64,000 nucleotides of DNA from DATLFA01 sp039915945 (GTDB lineage: Bacteria; Actinomycetota; Acidimicrobiia; Acidimicrobiales; WLNW01): positions 1 through 64,000 of the forward strand of contig JBDSMH010000085.1 in assembly GCA_039915945.1 (NCBI GenBank), given 5' to 3'. The translations under genes and the position numbers were made by a program. Position 1 is the first letter of the stretch. Each line of letters begins with the position of its first letter. This document shows, one piece after another, positions 52,446 through 61,163 of the stretch. The notes under the pieces are model-generated. The model was not told where the DNA came from and did not search any database. It worked only from the letters and a program-made list of their open reading frames with translations.

Positions 52446-53807
52446 ATGGCTGACGCGACCACACGGAGACCCCGCGTGTTCCGACCGGTGGTCCTCTTCG
52501 TCGCCGTGACGCTCGTCGCGCTCGTGGCGCTCCTCGTGCTGCGCGACGACGACGAGTCGCCGACGCTCGGTTCCCCGTCCACGGTGTCCGAGACCACCAT
52601 CACGCCCACGACCTCGATCTCCTCGACGAGCGTCCCGACATCGACCGCACCGGTGGTGAGCACGACACCGACGACAACGGTGCCGGCCAACCCCGGTGGT
52701 GACTTCGTGGCCGTCACGCCGACGCGGCTCGTCGACACGCGCACGGGCCTGGGTATCACCGGGGCAAAGGTGGGCAAGGCGCCACTGGTCACCGCCAGCA
52801 TCGTGGGGAGGACCGGTTCCGTGGCCCCGGGCGCGATCAAAGCGCTGGCCCTCAATGTCACGGTCGCCGAAGCGAGCCAAGCGGGCTTTCTCACGGTGGC
52901 CGCCACCGGATCTCGCCCCTCTGACGTCTCACAGATCGCGTTCGTCAGCGCGACCGCGAGTTCTCTCATCGTGACCCGGGCCAGCGCCGAAGGCCTGGTC
53001 GACCTACGGCTCTCCGACGGTGCGGCGAGTCACATCATCGTTGATCTCCTCGGCTATTTCGTGACCGCGCGCGCACCGGCGAACCTGTCGGTCATCCCGG
53101 AGCCGCAGCCCAAGGCGCTGTTCGACTCGCGCGCGAGCCTGCCGGTCGAGCCGGCCAAGACCGTCGATCTCACGTTGTCGGCCCCCGCCGCCGGCGCGAT
53201 CCTCGGCATCACGGCGACGGGTGCTCGCGGGTCGGGGTATCTGACCGTCTACGGCGACGCGACCCGCCCCGACACGTCGGCAGTCAACTTCGCCGCGGGC
53301 CACGATGCCACCGCGCTGTCGATCGTGACGACGGGGGCAGACAGGGCGGTGCACATCTACAACGGGTCGACCGCGGCCGTGCACGTCGTCGTGTTCCAGA
53401 TCGCCCGCCTCGAGACCGGCACGCCGGCGGGAGGGTTGGCGCTCAACATCGAAGGCACCGTCGCCCAGGATGGACGCAGCGCGCCATTCCCGTTCCGCAC
53501 GGTCGACACCCGCGGCATGGCGACGTGCCCGGTCACGCTCGGTGGCGGTGTATCGAGCATCACGTCGATCTTCCCCAAGGCGAAGGCGTTGCTGGTGAGC
53601 GTCACCGTGGTCAACGCCTCGACGGCGAGCTATCTGACGGCCTACACGGGTGCCGTCCAGCCGCCCGGCGCCGCGACGCTGAACTTCGACGCACGAGAGG
53701 TACGCAGCAACCTGGCGTTCGTTCCCGTCGCCGGTGACCGCGTGAACATCGTGTGTGGCGGGGGCAATCCCGAATACATCCTCGACGTCCTGGCGACGCT
53801 CGAGTGA
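52446..53807 (+). CDS. Membrane-anchored surface protein with two repeated beta domains
   Basis: A 453-residue protein. A membrane helix near residues 15-34 (VVLFVAVTLVALVALLVLRD) is followed by a Thr/Ser/Pro-rich linker to about residue 85. Two homologous beta-rich units follow (about residues 90-205 and 225-330, with a third, more divergent one to 453). The first reads RLVDTRTGLG, IKALALNVTVAEA, GFLTVAATG and IIVDLLGYF, the signature of a repeat common in actinobacterial secreted proteins. It is probably exposed at the cell surface. Function unknown. Confidence 0.82.
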   Translation: MADATTRRPRVFRPVVLFVAVTLVALVALLVLRDDDESPTLGSPSTVSETTITPTTSISSTSVPTSTAPVVSTTPTTTVPANPGGDFVAVTPTRLVDTRTGLGITGAKVGKAPLVTASIVGRTGSVAPGAIKALALNVTVAEASQAGFLTVAATGSRPSDVSQIAFVSATASSLIVTRASAEGLVDLRLSDGAASHIIVDLLGYFVTARAPANLSVIPEPQPKALFDSRASLPVEPAKTVDLTLSAPAAGAILGITATGARGSGYLTVYGDATRPDTSAVNFAAGHDATALSIVTTGADRAVHIYNGSTAAVHVVVFQIARLETGTPAGGLALNIEGTVAQDGRSAPFPFRTVDTRGMATCPVTLGGGVSSITSIFPKAKALLVSVTVVNASTASYLTAYTGAVQPPGAATLNFDAREVRSNLAFVPVAGDRVNIVCGGGNPEYILDVLATLE

Positions 53808-53936
53808 TTCGTGGTCCGTTCGTCGGCGCAGGCTGATCATTTCGGATGATGCCGCGGCGCCGGTAGTGCAATGCGGCTCATTGACGGCGCGGCTCGGGGC
53901 ACCGATCCTGGCGGGGCCCCCGGAGGGACTTTGCCG

Positions 53937-54437
53937 ATGATCGACTGCGACGACCACTTTGCCTGTGCCCTGCGAGAGGTGACTCGACGCAGCGGCGGCG
54001 CGATCTGGAACGAACCCGGTCGTCTTCGCAGCCGCCTGCAGTACGAGGTGGGTGCGGTCTCGACAGGGCAGAGCGCATTGCTCGACGCCCTCGTCATCGC
54101 CGCGATGCAAGGGATACCCGGCGCGCTCCTCGACCACGATGATCTTCAACCCTGCGTGCTCGACCTCGCCGACTCGGTCGGGCCGGCGCTCGCCGCCGAC
54201 GCGGTCGGTGTCTGGATGCGGGCACTGGCCGAGCCCGAACTCGTGTGCGTCGAACTCGAGCTGCCGGCGATCGTCGTGGATCGTGCCCCCAGGGGCCTCG
54301 TCATCGACGCCCGGTGTGTCGAGGTTCGGGTGCTCGAGCCCGCACCGTGCGAGCGCGACGATGCGGTCGTCGAGGAACGCGTGCTCACGCTCATCGACAA
54401 GTTGCGGCCCCCGCCACCGGTGCCCGTATCCGCCTAA
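53937..54437 (+). CDS. Hypothetical protein
   Basis: A 166-residue protein with no domain I can name. It is rich in acidic and hydrophobic residues (CVLDLADSVGPALAADAVG, VCVELELPAIVVDRA). ATG at 53937 has CGGAGGGAC eight bases upstream, preferred to the in-frame ATG at 53871. The codon third positions are GC-biased like the neighbours, supporting coding. The C-terminus is Pro-rich. It lies between the surface protein and the HD-domain gene. Confidence 0.6.
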   Translation: MIDCDDHFACALREVTRRSGGAIWNEPGRLRSRLQYEVGAVSTGQSALLDALVIAAMQGIPGALLDHDDLQPCVLDLADSVGPALAADAVGVWMRALAEPELVCVELELPAIVVDRAPRGLVIDARCVEVRVLEPAPCERDDAVVEERVLTLIDKLRPPPPVPVSA

Positions 54438-54487
54438 TCGGGCGAAAATGTTCCGTTCCGGTGCTCGGCGCGGGCAGACTCAACTCG

Positions 54488-55309
54488 ATGACCACCACGA
54501 CTGCCACCACTACCGCCGACGAGTTGACCCAGATCATGCTGGCCGACGACGTCAATGCGTCGTTGTGGTCGGCCCTCGAGGCGGGCCGTCTGCAGGCGTT
54601 GGTGCCCGAGTTGCCGGCGCTGCGCATGGAGCAAGACCCGATCCACAAGCACAAAGATGTGCTGACGCACACGTTTGCGGTGGTGGCCAAGACCAGTGGT
54701 GACCTCAGCGTGCGTCTGGCGGCGCTGTTCCACGACATCGCCAAGCCCCGCACCCGCAGCTACGAACACGGCGGCGTCACCTTCCGACACCACGAAGTCG
54801 TGGGCGCCAAGATGACCCGTAAGCGGCTCACGGCGCTCGGCTATCCCGACGACGTCGTCCGTGACGTTGCCGATCTGGTTCGGCTCTCCGGACGTTTCAA
54901 GGGCTATGGCGATGGTTGGAGTGACTCGGCGGTGCGGCGTTACGCCCGAGATGCCGGGCACCTGCTGGGACAGCTCAACGAACTTGTCCGTTGCGACTGC
55001 ACGACACGCAACAAGATCCGGGTCACCAACTTGCATCGTGAGATCGACGAGCTCGAGCGCCGCATCCGCGAACTCGCGGATGAAGATCGTCGCGCCGCTG
55101 AACGGCCGGGCCTCGACGGCCTCGCCGTCATGCAACAACTCGGCATCGGCCCGGGCCCCGAGGTCGGCCAGGCACTCAAGTTCCTGCTCGACCTCAAGCG
55201 CCGTGAAGGTGACCTGCCGCAGAACGAGCTGAGCGGTCGCCTCGATGCATGGTGGGCGGCGCACCCGAGCCGGCCGGCGTCGTCGTCGTCCGGGCACGGT
55301 GCGGGCTAG
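54488..55309 (+). CDS. HD-domain protein matching the C-terminal half of CCA-adding enzyme
   Basis: A 273-residue protein that aligns by eye with the C-terminal half of actinobacterial CCA tRNA nucleotidyltransferase: LPELPALRMEQDPIHKHKDVL, the HD motif LAALFHDIAKP near residue 83, RHHEVVGAKMTRKRL, WSDSAVRRYARDAGHLL, RCDCTTRNK and LGIGPGPEVGQAL. The N-terminal polymerase-beta-like nucleotidyltransferase domain is absent, and the upstream frame does not encode it. It may be a stand-alone phosphohydrolase with the tRNA-binding region, or a decayed second copy. ATG at 54488 was chosen. Confidence 0.85.
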   Translation: MTTTTATTTADELTQIMLADDVNASLWSALEAGRLQALVPELPALRMEQDPIHKHKDVLTHTFAVVAKTSGDLSVRLAALFHDIAKPRTRSYEHGGVTFRHHEVVGAKMTRKRLTALGYPDDVVRDVADLVRLSGRFKGYGDGWSDSAVRRYARDAGHLLGQLNELVRCDCTTRNKIRVTNLHREIDELERRIRELADEDRRAAERPGLDGLAVMQQLGIGPGPEVGQALKFLLDLKRREGDLPQNELSGRLDAWWAAHPSRPASSSSGHGAG

Positions 55310-56430
55310 CGCGACGAATCCACCGGCGGAGAGCGCGTCTCGGGCGCGTCGAACAACGCGGCGGGCGATGGTGGTGCTTTGACGGGCGCGCTCCGGCGGC
55401 GCGGCCCGCGCGGTCGCGACGCCCCCACGGGTTGAAAGGGAGGCGACGCGACATCGAACACCGTCGCGCCTGCGGTCGTGGGCTCGGAGTCGGTGAAGAA
55501 ATCGGCCCCGGCGACCGCCGGTGCACCGGTGCTCGAGATGCGGAGCAAGTGGTCGGGATCGAGGAACGCGTTGGCCCCCGCCCGTTCGTTGCGCTCGTCG
55601 TGCAGGCGCTGCCATCGTCGGGCACAGATGAATGCACCGACACCGAAGAGCAAGATGGCGATCGCCGGCGCGATGAGGCGCGGCATAAGCGATCGGGCGA
55701 GATGCTCGCCGATGATCGAGCTGTTGCCCGGCAGGCCACTGGCCAACACCGGCAACAACAACGCGATCGCGCCCTGCAGCAGTGCAAACGCCACGAGCCA
55801 CACGCCGATGCGCCGTAGCGCCGAAGGGCGACGCGAGTGGACCAGCATCGCCAGCGCGATCAGGCCGGCGGCGGCCATGGCCAAGGTGGAGAACCGCCGG
55901 TCGAGTGAGCGCTTGAGCCCGGTCAGGTCGGGGGCACTCTCTGCGATCGTGATCTTCAGCGGTGCCTGAGCTGGCAAGAGCTGTGCGTACGCGGGGTTCA
56001 CCGCGATCGCCTCCTTGCGGAACGCAGGTACGAGGGCACTCAGATCGAGCACCGGCGCGGTCGTGTGGTCGATGAAGATGTAGCGGTGCAGGGCGCGCAC
56101 CGCCGAGGCATACGCGTCGTGGAACTCGGGGGTGCGCGTGAGCTCGATGCCGGCCTGGCGCAAGTCGTCGGTGATGTGCACGGTCGCACTGCTGGTGGTG
56201 CCCGGTGGGAGCAGCTGGGATTGCGCGGCCTCGACGATCTGATCGGCGACCGTGCTCTGCACGATGCGGCGCTCGAGGATGCCGTCGGTGGCGTCGACCA
56301 CGACGTCCGGATCGAGCACCAGGCTGCGGACCATGAACGAGTCGTAGACGAGCGATGTGGCGAGAAGACCGACGGTCAACAGCAGCCAACCGACTACGCG
56401 TCGCGGTCGGTCGGCAATGGGTGCTCTCAT
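55306..56430 (-). CDS. Hypothetical membrane protein
   Basis: A 374-residue protein. A membrane helix near residues 13-30 (GWLLLTVGLLATSLVYDSF) is followed by an extracytoplasmic segment of about 150 residues (ILERRIVQSTVADQIVEAAQ to ITIAESAP), then three hydrophobic segments near 185-200, 210-228 and 245-265, and a cytoplasmic Pro/Arg-rich tail. I recognise no domain. The tail contains a PRGPRRRSAP basic cluster. It is convergent with the HD-domain gene. Confidence 0.7.
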   Translation of the reverse strand: MRAPIADRPRRVVGWLLLTVGLLATSLVYDSFMVRSLVLDPDVVVDATDGILERRIVQSTVADQIVEAAQSQLLPPGTTSSATVHITDDLRQAGIELTRTPEFHDAYASAVRALHRYIFIDHTTAPVLDLSALVPAFRKEAIAVNPAYAQLLPAQAPLKITIAESAPDLTGLKRSLDRRFSTLAMAAAGLIALAMLVHSRRPSALRRIGVWLVAFALLQGAIALLLPVLASGLPGNSSIIGEHLARSLMPRLIAPAIAILLFGVGAFICARRWQRLHDERNERAGANAFLDPDHLLRISSTGAPAVAGADFFTDSEPTTAGATVFDVASPPFQPVGASRPRGPRRRSAPVKAPPSPAALFDAPETRSPPVDSSR

Positions 56431-56537
56431 GCCGGTGACATCGGCGCGATGGAGGCTCGGGTGTAGGGGAATCCGGCCACGCTAGGACGCGGTGCCGCCC
56501 CCGTTGCCGCGGGCGGATAGGCCGTTCGGCCGTTTGC

Positions 56538-56558
56538 CCGCGAAAGGCTGCTCGGGCC
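56538..56558. repeat. Degenerate interspersed repeat copy
   Basis: CCGCGAAAGGCTGCTCGGGCC resembles the CCGCTCTGAAGG/CCGCTCGGGCC family with changes in the first half. It sits just downstream of the amidohydrolase stop on the minus strand. Confidence 0.45.
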
Positions 56559-56560
56559 GT

Positions 56561-57427
56561 CTACGCGAGGCGCAGGACCCGCAACGCGTTCTCGCGAAGG
56601 AACTTGGGCCAGACCTCGTCCTTGAAGCCCACGCTTGGAAGCTCGCGGAAGATGCGCTCGAGACTGAGCCCCGACGGGAAGTAGCCGGCGTAGATGATCT
56701 TCTCCGCGCCGCGCGTATTGGCGTAGCGGACGATGTCCTGCGGATAGTGCTTGGGCGCGAACGCGCTCGTCGAATAGTGCAGACCCGGCCACTTGAGCAT
56801 CAACTTGATCGCGAGGTCGGTCCACGGCTCGCAACCGTGACGGGTCACGAAAGTGAGATCGGGAAAGTCGTACATGACTTCGTCGATGTGTTCGACCTTT
56901 TGGGGGTACATCGGGAAGCGCGGGCCGGGCACGCCGGCGTTGATGAAGATCGGGATGTCGAGTTCGACGCACGCCGCGTAGAGCGGATACATCTTCTTGT
57001 CGTTGATCGCGACCTGAGGCGACAACCCGCTGGGAAATGTGGCGGCGGCCTTGACGCCCATCTCGCGAACGCCGCGCTTGATGTCGCGGATCGCATCCAT
57101 GCCGCGGTTGGGATCGACCAGCATGCTGCCGAAGAGCCGCGTCGGGTGGGCGAGTACGGAGGCCCGCCCGATATCGCCTTCGGCGAACGACACGGGCACG
57201 AGCCCGAACTCGATGTTGAACTTGTCCATCTCCGCGATGAGGAACTCTGGATAGCTCACGGAGGCATCGACCTCGGGCAACTCCTTGAACATGTAGCCGC
57301 CGGGATGCTTGAGATCACTGCTGGCTTTGTCTCGGACGAGATTGCCGAAGTCTTTCTGCCAGGCGTCGCGATTGGAGGGCACGCCCAACATGGTGTCGAA
57401 CGCGGCTACATCAGAAGGAAATGCCAT
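56561..57427 (-). CDS. Amidohydrolase family protein (COG2159-type)
   Basis: A 288-residue, short member of the family. The N-terminus lacks the usual DxH strand (it starts AFPSDVAAFDTMLGVPSNRD), but the C-terminal half is recognisable: GVKAAATFPSG, PIFINAGVPGPRFPMYPQKVEH, FVTRHGCEPWTDLAIKLML and the KIIYAGYFPSGLSLERIF stretch. So the first metal-binding motif is missing while the later barrel is present. It could be a divergent lactonase-like enzyme using fewer metal ligands. The ATG at 57427 is the first good start. Confidence 0.75.
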   Translation of the reverse strand: MAFPSDVAAFDTMLGVPSNRDAWQKDFGNLVRDKASSDLKHPGGYMFKELPEVDASVSYPEFLIAEMDKFNIEFGLVPVSFAEGDIGRASVLAHPTRLFGSMLVDPNRGMDAIRDIKRGVREMGVKAAATFPSGLSPQVAINDKKMYPLYAACVELDIPIFINAGVPGPRFPMYPQKVEHIDEVMYDFPDLTFVTRHGCEPWTDLAIKLMLKWPGLHYSTSAFAPKHYPQDIVRYANTRGAEKIIYAGYFPSGLSLERIFRELPSVGFKDEVWPKFLRENALRVLRLA

Positions 57428-57477
57428 AGGCGGCGAAGCATAGGATGCAACACTTCAACGCGCACGGGGGGCACGAG

Positions 57478-57852
57478 ATGGCCACGATTCCAACTGATCC
57501 AGACGCCTTGGTGACACAGTTCTGCGAGGCTTGGCCGCGAATGGACGCGGACGAGCTGGCCTCGTACTTCACCGACGACGGCGTGTACCACAACATTCCC
57601 ATGCCCCCTGCGGAGGGTCGGGCCGCGGTGCTCGAGTTGCTGCGGGGCCTGGGCGCCATGATCAGCGACATCCGCTTCGAGGTGCACCGTCAAGTGGCCA
57701 ACGGCGGGCTCGTCATGAACGAACGCACCGATCACATCACGATGGGCGACCGTGTCGTTGCGTTGCCGGTCGTCGGTGTGTTCGAAATCGATAACGGTCG
57801 TATTCGCGCGTGGCGCGATTATTTCGACATGGGTCAGTTCACCGGCGCGTAG
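57478..57852 (+). CDS. Limonene-1,2-epoxide hydrolase/SnoaL-like protein
   Basis: A 124-residue cone-shaped alpha-beta-barrel protein. FCEAWPRMDADELASYFTDD near residue 12, YHNIPMPPAEGRAAV, NERTDHITMGD and the late VFEIDNGRIRAWRDYFDMG match the limonene-epoxide-hydrolase-like family, including candidate catalytic Asp/Arg positions in ERTD and AWRDYFD. ATG at 57478 with GGGGGGCACGAG upstream was chosen over an in-frame 57445. Substrate unknown; epoxides of terpenoid or aromatic compounds are possible. Confidence 0.85.
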   Translation: MATIPTDPDALVTQFCEAWPRMDADELASYFTDDGVYHNIPMPPAEGRAAVLELLRGLGAMISDIRFEVHRQVANGGLVMNERTDHITMGDRVVALPVVGVFEIDNGRIRAWRDYFDMGQFTGA

Positions 57853-58728
57853 TCAGCCGCGCTGCAGGTTCGCCGCGGTCTCGATCAACTCGTTGCGAGG
57901 CACGGTGGTCGACAGCAAGGTGAACCAGATATCGGGAGCGCCACCGAACTCCTTCTCCTCGATGATGATGCCGAGACCGCCGTCGGGTGTAGGGCCCACG
58001 TACATCGTGCGCCCGTTGCGTTGGGTCGCGACTTGGACATTGGCGGGCGGGCCGAGCGGGCTGTACCCGGTCGTCAACAAACTGATCACGCTGTTGGGTC
58101 CCTGCCAGTGGAACGCGCAGCCGGCGTCGCCGGCAGTCGTGGCACCGAGGCCGGCCACGAGTGCACCGCCGAAGCCACCCGGCAGGAATGCGGCGGTGAC
58201 CCCCGGCTTGACGCAGTTGGAGGGCAGCGTCGCGGCTGTGGTCGCGGGGGCGACGACCGACGTCGACGCCCCCGATTTGAGGGTGGTGGTCGTCGTCCCC
58301 GACGTCACCGGTTCATCGTCGTCGCGTAGCGCGATCCAGCTGGCGGCACCAACCGCGAGTACGAACACGAAACCGACACCGACCCACGTCGACGGCGAGA
58401 TCTGAGGTCGCGGCCGCCGGCCGCCGCCGTTGATCGTCGCACCCGCGCCGCCCCGCATCGGTGCGCCGGCGCCCGCCACCCGCGGCTGCATTTGCACGTA
58501 GTCGCGATGGGCGCCCGTGAGATGGACCAACAGCCACGCCACCACGATCAAGCCGACCAGCGTCGCGAGCGCGGCCGAACCGATGACCAAGAACTCGTGC
58601 ACCCCGAAGCCCTCGAAGATCGGATTGCGGTCGGCACTTGTCGGCCGCACGGCGCACGACGGGTTCGTCGGCGGGCACGCGTCGGTCTGCAATATCAGCC
58701 GCGCCGCCACCACCGCCAGGGTGTTCAC
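57853..58728 (-). CDS. Hypothetical membrane protein
   Basis: A 291-residue protein with two membrane segments near residues 47-70 (GSAALATLVGLIVVAWLLVHL) and 112-130 (WVGVGFVFVLAVGAASWIAL), then a Thr/Ser linker and a C-terminal domain (about residues 165-291) with paired Cys (SNCVKPG and DAGCAFHW) and a beta pattern ending in WFTLLSTTVPRNELIETA. The architecture resembles actinobacterial membrane-anchored extracytoplasmic domains. The start is GTG at 58728. The gene abuts the convergent SnoaL-like gene with no gap. Confidence 0.7.
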   Translation of the reverse strand: MNTLAVVAARLILQTDACPPTNPSCAVRPTSADRNPIFEGFGVHEFLVIGSAALATLVGLIVVAWLLVHLTGAHRDYVQMQPRVAGAGAPMRGGAGATINGGGRRPRPQISPSTWVGVGFVFVLAVGAASWIALRDDDEPVTSGTTTTTLKSGASTSVVAPATTAATLPSNCVKPGVTAAFLPGGFGGALVAGLGATTAGDAGCAFHWQGPNSVISLLTTGYSPLGPPANVQVATQRNGRTMYVGPTPDGGLGIIIEEKEFGGAPDIWFTLLSTTVPRNELIETAANLQRG

Positions 58729-58817
58729 AGGGAGAATTGTCGAACTTCGTGGCTTCCCGAGTCAAAACTCCCTGCTCGTCGGGCCGAGACTTGGGGCGTC
58801 GTGGTAGTAAATCGGCT

Positions 58818-59450
58818 ATGCCGACCTTCGCTGAGATCATCGATCCCGCCCACACCGCCGTGATCACCATGGAGCTCCAGCGGGGGGTCACGGGTGACCT
58901 CGCCGCGATGAAAGCCCTGGCTGCCGAAGTCAAAGAGGCTGGTGTCATCGACAACGTGCGCCGTTTGTGTGCGGCCGCCCGCACCGCCGGCGGCCGCGTG
59001 GTCCACTGCACCGCCGCGTTTCGCGCGGACATGGCGGGCGCGACCGTCAATGCCCGCATCATCGCCGCGAGCATCAAGCTCAACCAGGGTCGGCTCAATC
59101 AGGGTGAGCCGGGCGTCGAAGTGATGCCCGAACTCGACCCCCAGCCGTCCGACATCGTCCTCGAGCGACTGCACGGCATGACGCCCTTCACGAGCACACC
59201 GCTCGATCAGATGTTGCGCAACATGCGCGTGACGACCGTGGTCGCTACCGGCAACTCGGTCAACATCGGGGTGCTCGGTCTTGTGCTCAGCGCCGTCGAC
59301 CTCGGCTACCAGGTGGTCGTCCCCCGCGACGCCGTGGCCGGCGTGCCGGCCGCCTATGCCGATGCGGTGATCGACAACACCATCTCGATGTTGGCCACGG
59401 TGACGACGACCAACGATCTCATCGAGGCTTGGGGATTGCCGCGGGGATGA
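58818..59450 (+). CDS. Isochorismatase-like protein lacking the catalytic Cys, paralogue
   Basis: A 210-residue paralogue of the gene at 27259. AVITMELQRGVTGDL has Glu where Asp is usual, RVVHCTAAFRADM is shared, and the nucleophile loop reads VVATGNSVNIGVLGLVLSAVDLGYQVVVPRDAVAG, with Gly at the Cys position (split here by residue 180). A single frame with a good ATG at 58818 is intact, so this is not decay. The pair may form a separate non-hydrolase subfamily. It overlaps the convergent D-aminoacylase-like gene by 32 bases. Confidence 0.82.
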   Translation: MPTFAEIIDPAHTAVITMELQRGVTGDLAAMKALAAEVKEAGVIDNVRRLCAAARTAGGRVVHCTAAFRADMAGATVNARIIAASIKLNQGRLNQGEPGVEVMPELDPQPSDIVLERLHGMTPFTSTPLDQMLRNMRVTTVVATGNSVNIGVLGLVLSAVDLGYQVVVPRDAVAGVPAAYADAVIDNTISMLATVTTTNDLIEAWGLPRG

Positions 59451-61161
59451 GCACCGTGTCGGTGTGACGGCCCGAGCGCAGCACCGTGCCCGGCAGGTCA
59501 CCGGTGGTGACGCCGTCGGCCACGATACGGCGACCGTTGACGAAGACATGTTCGACACCGACCGAGTCGGCATAGAGGCGGCCGCATCCGCCCGGTAGAT
59601 CGGTGCGCAACACGATGTCGCCCGCGCCGACGGTGGCCGGATCGAAGACCACGAGGTCCGCGAACCAGCCCTCGGTGACGCGACCGCGTTCGCGCAGACC
59701 GAAAAATCGCGCGGGCACGTCGGTCATCAAACGCACGGCTTGTTCGATCGACGCGAGTTGACGCCCGCGGATGCAGTCGGCGAGGAACTCGGTGGTGTAG
59801 GGCGCCCCGCACATGCGGTCGAGGTGCGCTCCGGCATCGGATCCACCGATCATCACGTTGGGGTCGTTCCAGGCTTCGGCCCGCATACGCCACGATTCGC
59901 CGTCGTCATCGGTCGGTCCCGGCCACAAGACGGTCGCGAGGTCGTCGTTGATCACGATGTCGAGCAGCGTGAAGAAGTCGCGCTCACCGCGCTCGCGCGC
60001 GATCTCGCGAATGCGGCGGCCCTTGAGCCCTTCGTTGGCGGCCGAATACGTGTCGCCGATGACGTAGCGGTCCCATCCGGTGAGTCGACCGAAGGCCCCC
60101 GCGTCGGGTGACGCCGCCCGATTTTCGAGGAAGATGCGCGTGTCGCGGTCGCGCAACTTCGCGATGCGCTCGGCAATGGGCAGGTTCATGACCGACGCCC
60201 AGTCGGGCAGCATGAACAATGCGCAGTAGTTGCGGAAACTCATGTTCATACCGACGAGGATGGGCATGGTGAGCGCGACGACGCGAGCGCCCTTGCCCGC
60301 CGCGTATTCGCCCAGCGCCATCTGGTGGTGGTAGTCATCGGGACGCGCGGAGTCGATGGTGAGGACGTTCCAGTTGACCGAGCGCTGACCGGCGAGCGAC
60401 ATGTCGGTGAACAGCGCGATCTCGTCGTCGCTGAACCCGTTGAGGCAGCCATCGCTCACGAGTTCGAGTGTCGTGCCGTCGTGATGTGAGACGACTTCGC
60501 ACAATGACAGCACTTCGTCGCGCGACGACCAGCGCGATGGCACTGGTTGCCCGTCGCCGTCGGAGTGTGTGTACGCGAGCGATGTCGAGAACCCCATGCC
60601 GCCGGATTCGATGCTTTCGTGCAGCAGTTGTTTCATGGCGTCGAGTTGCGCGTCAGTCGCTTCGTTGCCGACGGAGGCCGCGCCCATGACGTGCCGGCGC
60701 AGCGCGGTGTGGCCGACGAGAAAACCGGCATTGACGCCGAGGCGCCCTTCGAAGCGGTCGAGGAACTCGCCGAAGGTGCGCCAGTCCCAGGGCACACCGG
60801 CTTCGAGCGCCGCCTTGGGCATGCCTTCGACCTTGACCATCATGTTGAGGAGGTACTCGGCGTTACCGGGGTCGAGAGGAGCGAGCGTGAAGCCGCAATT
60901 GCCGGCGACGATCGACGTGATGCCGTGGACGTTGGACGGGGTCGCGTACGGATCCCAGAAGAGCTGCGCGTCGTAGTGCGTGTGCGGATCGACGAAACCG
61001 GGGCACACGACGAGACCGGCGGCGTCGATGGTCTCGTGCGCGCTTTCGTTGAGCGAGCCGATCGCAACGATGCGGCCGTCCCGGACACCGACGTCGGCCA
61101 CGACGCCCGCGCTGCCGGTGCCGTCGATGACGGTGCCGCCCTTGATGAGGTAGTCCAACAT
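59419..61161 (-). CDS. N-acyl-D-amino-acid deacylase-family amidohydrolase, paralogue
   Basis: A 580-residue paralogue of 7481-9184. LIKGGTVIDGTG forms the beta domain, GFVDPHTHYDAQLFWDPYATPSN carries the metal motif (split over residues 57-79), GNCGFTLAPLDPGN follows, and GGSDAGAHLDRMCGAPY near residue 450 has the metal-binding Asp. The C-terminal DLVVFDPATVGAG closes the beta domain. Like its relative, it probably cleaves N-acyl or cyclic amide substrates. It and the other copy bracket most of the window's catabolic genes. Confidence 0.88.
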   Translation of the reverse strand: MLDYLIKGGTVIDGTGSAGVVADVGVRDGRIVAIGSLNESAHETIDAAGLVVCPGFVDPHTHYDAQLFWDPYATPSNVHGITSIVAGNCGFTLAPLDPGNAEYLLNMMVKVEGMPKAALEAGVPWDWRTFGEFLDRFEGRLGVNAGFLVGHTALRRHVMGAASVGNEATDAQLDAMKQLLHESIESGGMGFSTSLAYTHSDGDGQPVPSRWSSRDEVLSLCEVVSHHDGTTLELVSDGCLNGFSDDEIALFTDMSLAGQRSVNWNVLTIDSARPDDYHHQMALGEYAAGKGARVVALTMPILVGMNMSFRNYCALFMLPDWASVMNLPIAERIAKLRDRDTRIFLENRAASPDAGAFGRLTGWDRYVIGDTYSAANEGLKGRRIREIARERGERDFFTLLDIVINDDLATVLWPGPTDDDGESWRMRAEAWNDPNVMIGGSDAGAHLDRMCGAPYTTEFLADCIRGRQLASIEQAVRLMTDVPARFFGLRERGRVTEGWFADLVVFDPATVGAGDIVLRTDLPGGCGRLYADSVGVEHVFVNGRRIVADGVTTGDLPGTVLRSGRHTDTVLIPAAIPKPR

Positions 61162-61163
61162 GA

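Noticed and set aside
53004..56389. Long minus-strand frames opposite the surface protein, the 166-residue protein and the HD-domain gene, one of which runs on in another frame of the minus-strand membrane-protein gene
   Set aside because: Their translations are Arg/Ala-rich without domains, while the genes they overlap have recognisable architecture and good starts.
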